NCBI RefSeq assembly: GCF_001192795.1
Contig: NZ_DF968180.1
Coordinates: 482,761 to 546,760, forward strand
Length of the DNA: 64,000 nt
Source of the DNA: Flexilinea flocculi
GTDB taxonomy: Bacteria; Chloroflexota; Anaerolineae; Anaerolineales; Anaerolineaceae
Direction: 5' to 3'
The position numbers and the translations under genes were made by a program. Below the pieces are notes generated by a model. It had not been told where the DNA came from. It saw nothing but the letters and a program-made list of their open reading frames with translations, and ran no database searches. Shown here piece by piece: positions 60,856 through 64,000 of this stretch (positions are counted from its first letter, which is position 1; each line of letters opens with the position of its first letter).

Positions 60856-61902
60856 ATGGCTCGAATTTTTGATGTAGTTGAATATCCAAGTGAAATGCAG
60901 GATGAGATTGCTCATCATTTTCCAGAAGAAGGTGTAGCTGATCTTCGATTTGGTTCACAGGTGATTGTTCGTGAGTCTCAGCGAGCAATATTCTTTCGTG
61001 ATGGAAAAGCGCTGGACGTATTGGGACCAGGACGTCATACGATTTCTACAGCCAACTTTCCTTTGCTGACGGATCTGTTGGGAAAAGCATTTAACAATCG
61101 GACCCCTTTCACTGCTGAAGTGTACTTTGTCAGTATGAAGGAATTTGCCGATGTCAAATGGGGAACTTCACAACCGATTATCGTCAGGAACGCTGGCGTC
61201 GGATTGGGAATCAGTCTGCTGCAAGGTTTTGGCACATATAGTTTTCAGGTGAGCGATCCTCAGCAATTCGTCACGCAAATTATGGGAGCATCCCAGTCAT
61301 ACTCCCTGGCATCGATTGAAAACCGTCTGCGTTCCATGCTTTTATCCAAGATTCAGGATATTCTGGGAACAACTACTGCGAATCAAAATGTCCTGCAACT
61401 GATTGGATTGACAGAAGAATTGGGAGCTTCCGTAAAGGCAAAAGCTCAGGATGATTTCCTTGCAATCGGTTTGTTATTGAAATCTTTTTATATCGCAAGT
61501 CTGAAACCATCCGAAAAATCCGCTGAAGAATTGAGGGCAATGGGTATGTTGGACATGAATGTCTATACTCAGCTGCAGGCAGCGGATGCATTACGAGATG
61601 CGGCGCAGAATCCGAATGGCGGCGCAGGCTTGACTGCAGGCATCGGAGCCGGAGTAGGTCTGGGCAATATAATTTCACAGGCATATGGCACAAATGCTCA
61701 GCAGCAAGCGCCTGCTGGTGCTCCTGCTGCAGCAGCGCCGGTTGAAAACAATGTGATGACACCCTCCGAAGTTGCTCAGTTGTTAAAAGTCTCTGAAGAA
61801 GATGTGATGGCAGCTATTCAGGCAGGCGATCTGAAAGCACGAAAGATCGGTTCAGCTTATCGAATCAGTAAAGATTCTGTCGATGAATTTTTGAAGGGAT
61901 AA
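60856..61902 (+). CDS. SPFH-domain protein (YdjI/virion-core-like) with C-terminal excisionase-like HTH
   Basis: 348 residues. The N-terminal SPFH/band-7 domain of YdjI type (about 20-210: ADLRFGSQVIVRESQRAIFF, VLGPGRHTISTANFPLL, VKWGTSQPIIVRN) is followed by an Ala/Gly-rich linker (about 245-298). The MerR/excisionase-type HTH (about 300-348) has MTPSEVAQLLKVSEEDVMAAI and KIGSAYRISKDSVDEFLKG. No transmembrane helix is obvious. SPFH proteins form membrane-associated oligomers; the HTH suggests binding of DNA or a self-assembly role. GATGAGGAGAAATTAGA precedes the ATG. Confidence 0.85.
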   Translation: MARIFDVVEYPSEMQDEIAHHFPEEGVADLRFGSQVIVRESQRAIFFRDGKALDVLGPGRHTISTANFPLLTDLLGKAFNNRTPFTAEVYFVSMKEFADVKWGTSQPIIVRNAGVGLGISLLQGFGTYSFQVSDPQQFVTQIMGASQSYSLASIENRLRSMLLSKIQDILGTTTANQNVLQLIGLTEELGASVKAKAQDDFLAIGLLLKSFYIASLKPSEKSAEELRAMGMLDMNVYTQLQAADALRDAAQNPNGGAGLTAGIGAGVGLGNIISQAYGTNAQQQAPAGAPAAAAPVENNVMTPSEVAQLLKVSEEDVMAAIQAGDLKARKIGSAYRISKDSVDEFLKG

Positions 61903-61923
61903 ATTGAACCGGAGGCAATTCGC

Positions 61924-63060
61924 ATGAAGCTCCATGAGTACCAGGCGAAGGCATTTTTTAAAAATTATGGCATACCGATACCGGAAGGTCACGTAACATC
62001 CATCGCACGGGAAGCGAAACAAATCGCTGAGGAGATTGGATGTCCGGTTGTTGTTAAAGCGCAGGTCTTGGCAGAAGGACGCGGGACCTCCGGTGGTATC
62101 CTCTTAGCAAAATCGCCGCAGGAAGCTGAGAAGGCAGCCTCTGAAATTCTATCGAAAAAGATTCATGGATTATCTGTACGCAATGTTCTGATTGACGAAG
62201 CGCTTTCAATCGAAAAAGAGTATTTTCTTCTAATTACATTGGACAGAGAGAAGCGTATGCCGCTGTTAATGATGTATGAATCGGGTACGATTTATATTGA
62301 GACTGCGGCAAATGCATTGTTCGATAATCTTGATCGTGTTTATATTGATCCATTAATCGGACTCCAGCGATATCAGGTTCGACAACTTGCGAATCGACTC
62401 GATTTCCAGCCGAAATATCTACGCGGATTAACTGAAATTTGCCTTGGAATGTGGAAACTGTTCTGCGATATGGATGCGCGGATGGTTGCCATTAATCCAC
62501 TGGTCATTACCAAAGACCAGCGGCTTCTTGTTCTGGATGGAAAAATTACTCTGGATGAGAATGCGCGCTTTCGACAGGAATATCTTGTGGATTTTCGAGA
62601 TTATGATGTGGAAGCATATGGTGAATTCGAAGCCAGAAAACACGGACTTGAATACATTAAGATGGACGGCAATATCGGTTGTCTTGTGAATGGAGCTGGT
62701 CTGACGATGGCTACGCTGGACTGCATCCAGGACAATGGAGGTCACCCTGCCAATTTCATGGATTTAGGAGCAGGAGTAAATATCGACAAAGTGATTGCGG
62801 CATTGGATATTTTACTGAATGATCCTCAGGTGAAAGTGGTCCTGGTGAATATTTTTGGCGGTATGACACGCTGTGACGATATCGCATATGGGCTGCAAGC
62901 TGCCATTGAGAAATACGGAACGGAGATTCCAATAATCGTTCATATGGGCGGAACACATGCAGAATCCGGCATAAAAATTTTGAAAGACCTGGATATCATT
63001 TTCGCCCCGTCAATGATTGATGCAGTAAAAAAGGCTGTGACGATTGTCGGAGGCAAGTAA
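61924..63060 (+). CDS. sucC: succinyl-CoA ligase (ADP-forming) beta subunit
   Basis: 378 residues: an N-terminal ATP-grasp domain (MKLHEYQAKAFFKNYGIPIP, VVVKAQVLAEGRG) and a C-terminal domain with IGCLVNGAGLTMATLD and NPANFMDLG-like HPANFMDLGAG, NIFGGMTRCD. It makes ATP (or GTP) from succinyl-CoA with SucD. GGAGGCAATTC precedes the ATG. sucD follows after three bases. Confidence 0.93.
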   Translation: MKLHEYQAKAFFKNYGIPIPEGHVTSIAREAKQIAEEIGCPVVVKAQVLAEGRGTSGGILLAKSPQEAEKAASEILSKKIHGLSVRNVLIDEALSIEKEYFLLITLDREKRMPLLMMYESGTIYIETAANALFDNLDRVYIDPLIGLQRYQVRQLANRLDFQPKYLRGLTEICLGMWKLFCDMDARMVAINPLVITKDQRLLVLDGKITLDENARFRQEYLVDFRDYDVEAYGEFEARKHGLEYIKMDGNIGCLVNGAGLTMATLDCIQDNGGHPANFMDLGAGVNIDKVIAALDILLNDPQVKVVLVNIFGGMTRCDDIAYGLQAAIEKYGTEIPIIVHMGGTHAESGIKILKDLDIIFAPSMIDAVKKAVTIVGGK

Positions 63061-63063
63061 AAG

Positions 63064-63930
63064 ATGAGCATCCTGATCAATAAATCGACACGGGTCATTG
63101 TACAAGGAATTACCGGGCGTGAAGGAAATTTTCATGCCCGCCAGATGATCAATTATGGGACGCAGATAGTTGCCGGTGTTTCGCCCTCCCGTGGCGGAAG
63201 TTGGGTGCTTGACGAGAAAGTTCCTGTTTTTGACACGATGCAGGCAGCGGTTGAGGTAACAGAAGCCAATGCTTCCATTATTTTCGTCCCGGCACGACAG
63301 GCAACAGACGCTTTGCTGGAAGCTGCTGATTCCGGCGTGGAGCTGGTAGTCTGTATTACGGAAGGAATTCCGGTGCAGGATATTGCCAAAGTGTATCATT
63401 ACATGACGACAAAAGGCGTTCGATTTGTTGGCCCAAACTGTTCCGGCATTATCAATCCCGGCGAAGTTAAAATTGGTATCACTCCGGAGGATTGCGTCAT
63501 TCCTGGAAAAGTCGGCATTATTTCCAGATCCGGAACCTTGAGCTACATGATCATGGAAGCTATGAAGGAACGAGGCATTGGCGTCAGTACCTGTGTTGGA
63601 ATCGGAGGCGATATACTTCAGGGAACTTCTTTCGTCGAAGCTATGGAGATGTTCGAAACTGATCCGTATACAGAACGGCTTCTTCTGATCGGAGAAATTG
63701 GTGGTTTGGAAGAAGAGCGCGCAGCAAGGTTTGCCGCATATCAAATGAGTAAACCAGTTGCAGCATTTCTGGCAGGAAAATCCGCTCCACCTGGAAAACG
63801 AATGGGACATGCCGGCGCTTATATTGAAGCAGGAATCGGGATTTTAAAATCCAAAATAGAAGCCTTTGAATCCGCAGGTGTAAAAGTAGTAACTGAAATC
63901 CCTGAATTATTAAAATTGTTGGAAAAATAA
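63064..63930 (+). CDS. sucD: succinyl-CoA ligase (ADP-forming) alpha subunit
   Basis: 288 residues: a CoA-binding Rossmann domain (VIVQGITGREGNFHARQMINYG, VGPNCSGIINPG) and the ligase domain with GRSGTLSYMI-like ISRSGTLSYMIM, GIGGDILQGTSF, and KRMGHAGAYIEAG, whose His is phosphorylated. It pairs with SucC; together they give substrate-level phosphorylation or succinyl-CoA formation. Confidence 0.95.
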   Translation: MSILINKSTRVIVQGITGREGNFHARQMINYGTQIVAGVSPSRGGSWVLDEKVPVFDTMQAAVEVTEANASIIFVPARQATDALLEAADSGVELVVCITEGIPVQDIAKVYHYMTTKGVRFVGPNCSGIINPGEVKIGITPEDCVIPGKVGIISRSGTLSYMIMEAMKERGIGVSTCVGIGGDILQGTSFVEAMEMFETDPYTERLLLIGEIGGLEEERAARFAAYQMSKPVAAFLAGKSAPPGKRMGHAGAYIEAGIGILKSKIEAFESAGVKVVTEIPELLKLLEK

Positions 63931-63934
63931 AAAA

Positions 63935-63966
63935 AACAGAACTGAAGCACTCGCTTCAGTTCTGTT
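63935..63966. terminator. Rho-independent terminator after sucD
   Basis: AACAGAACTGAAG (63935-63947) pairs with CTTCAGTTCTGTT (63954-63966). An A-run precedes it, so it may also serve a converging gene from the right. Confidence 0.85.
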
Positions 63967-64000
63967 GATACCCGTCTTATTTCGAAAGAATGGTAATCAC

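Noticed and set aside
63010-63810. 266-residue minus-strand frame at 63010-63810
   Set aside because: It is antisense to sucD, which has all catalytic motifs.

Overview
This 64 kb window looks like chromosome of an anaerobic, fermentative, monoderm-type bacterium with a moderately AT-rich genome. I infer Chloroflexota, class Anaerolineae (an Anaerolineaceae/Flexilinea-like organism). The reasons are an extracellular solute-binding protein fused to an NBR1-type Ig-like domain, a YdjI-type SPFH protein ending in an excisionase-like HTH, a stand-alone Flp-type pilin, an EF-P with Arg at the loop tip, many ABC sugar importers and no sign of outer-membrane genes. This is inference from gene content; no 16S rRNA, tRNA or rRNA gene was seen.

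Layout. 1-1.6 kb: end of carbamate kinase converging on glutamate dehydrogenase. 1.9-10.4 kb: a carbohydrate locus with a fructose-6-phosphate-aldolase-like transaldolase, a CUT1-type importer (binding protein and two permeases, no ATPase), a class II ketose-bisphosphate aldolase, an RpiR regulator, TatA, and the dihydroxyacetone kinase subunits DhaK/DhaL. An FSA-type aldolase releases free dihydroxyacetone, which DhaKL could phosphorylate. 10.5-24.5 kb: a second sugar or polyol locus with a URO-D-family protein, a Gfo/Idh dehydrogenase, a complete ribose-type ABC importer (its binding protein has an apparent 1-nt frameshift in the signal peptide), a sugar epimerase, a ROK repressor, an L-fucose-isomerase-like protein and an aldo/keto reductase with Fe-S motifs. 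TATATCA inverted half-sites lie at the importer promoter and around the ROK gene.

24.7-31.6 kb: valS with a T-box leader, RNase D and a lipid kinase. 31.9-37.6 kb: the most unusual region, a Dlt-like envelope acylation cluster. It holds a 38-aa membrane microprotein ending in WIYQGF (DltX-like), an MBOAT acyltransferase (DltB-like), a membrane-anchored SGNH protein (DltD-like), a second SGNH protein with Cys in place of the block-I Ser, and an acyl carrier protein (DltC-like). A lipoprotein paralogue of the second SGNH protein lies upstream. There is no DltA ligase in the window.

37.6-49.4 kb, mostly minus strand: dnaG-rpoD with a degenerate Nudix gene, a GT-C glycosyltransferase, a dynamin-like GTPase, an M28 peptidase, ftsH and efp. 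49.5-51.0 kb: a complete insertion sequence. 51.2-58.1 kb: a GH51-like probable pseudoenzyme, a GT-C membrane protein, hibernation factor, comF, a Flp pilin and larC. 58.3-63.9 kb: the NBR1-Ig binding protein, an SPFH/HTH pair and sucCD.

Across the window, intergenic regions are filled with a dispersed hairpin repeat (about 20 full or decayed copies). Its outer arms are conserved (AATTCGAAATATGG inverted to CCATATTTCGAATT), but its central stem differs from copy to copy while staying self-complementary within each copy. Two other repeat types are present: GCAATGACA-type palindromes and a CCCTCTCCC hairpin. All boundaries were read by eye, so starts, hairpins and promoters are approximate.
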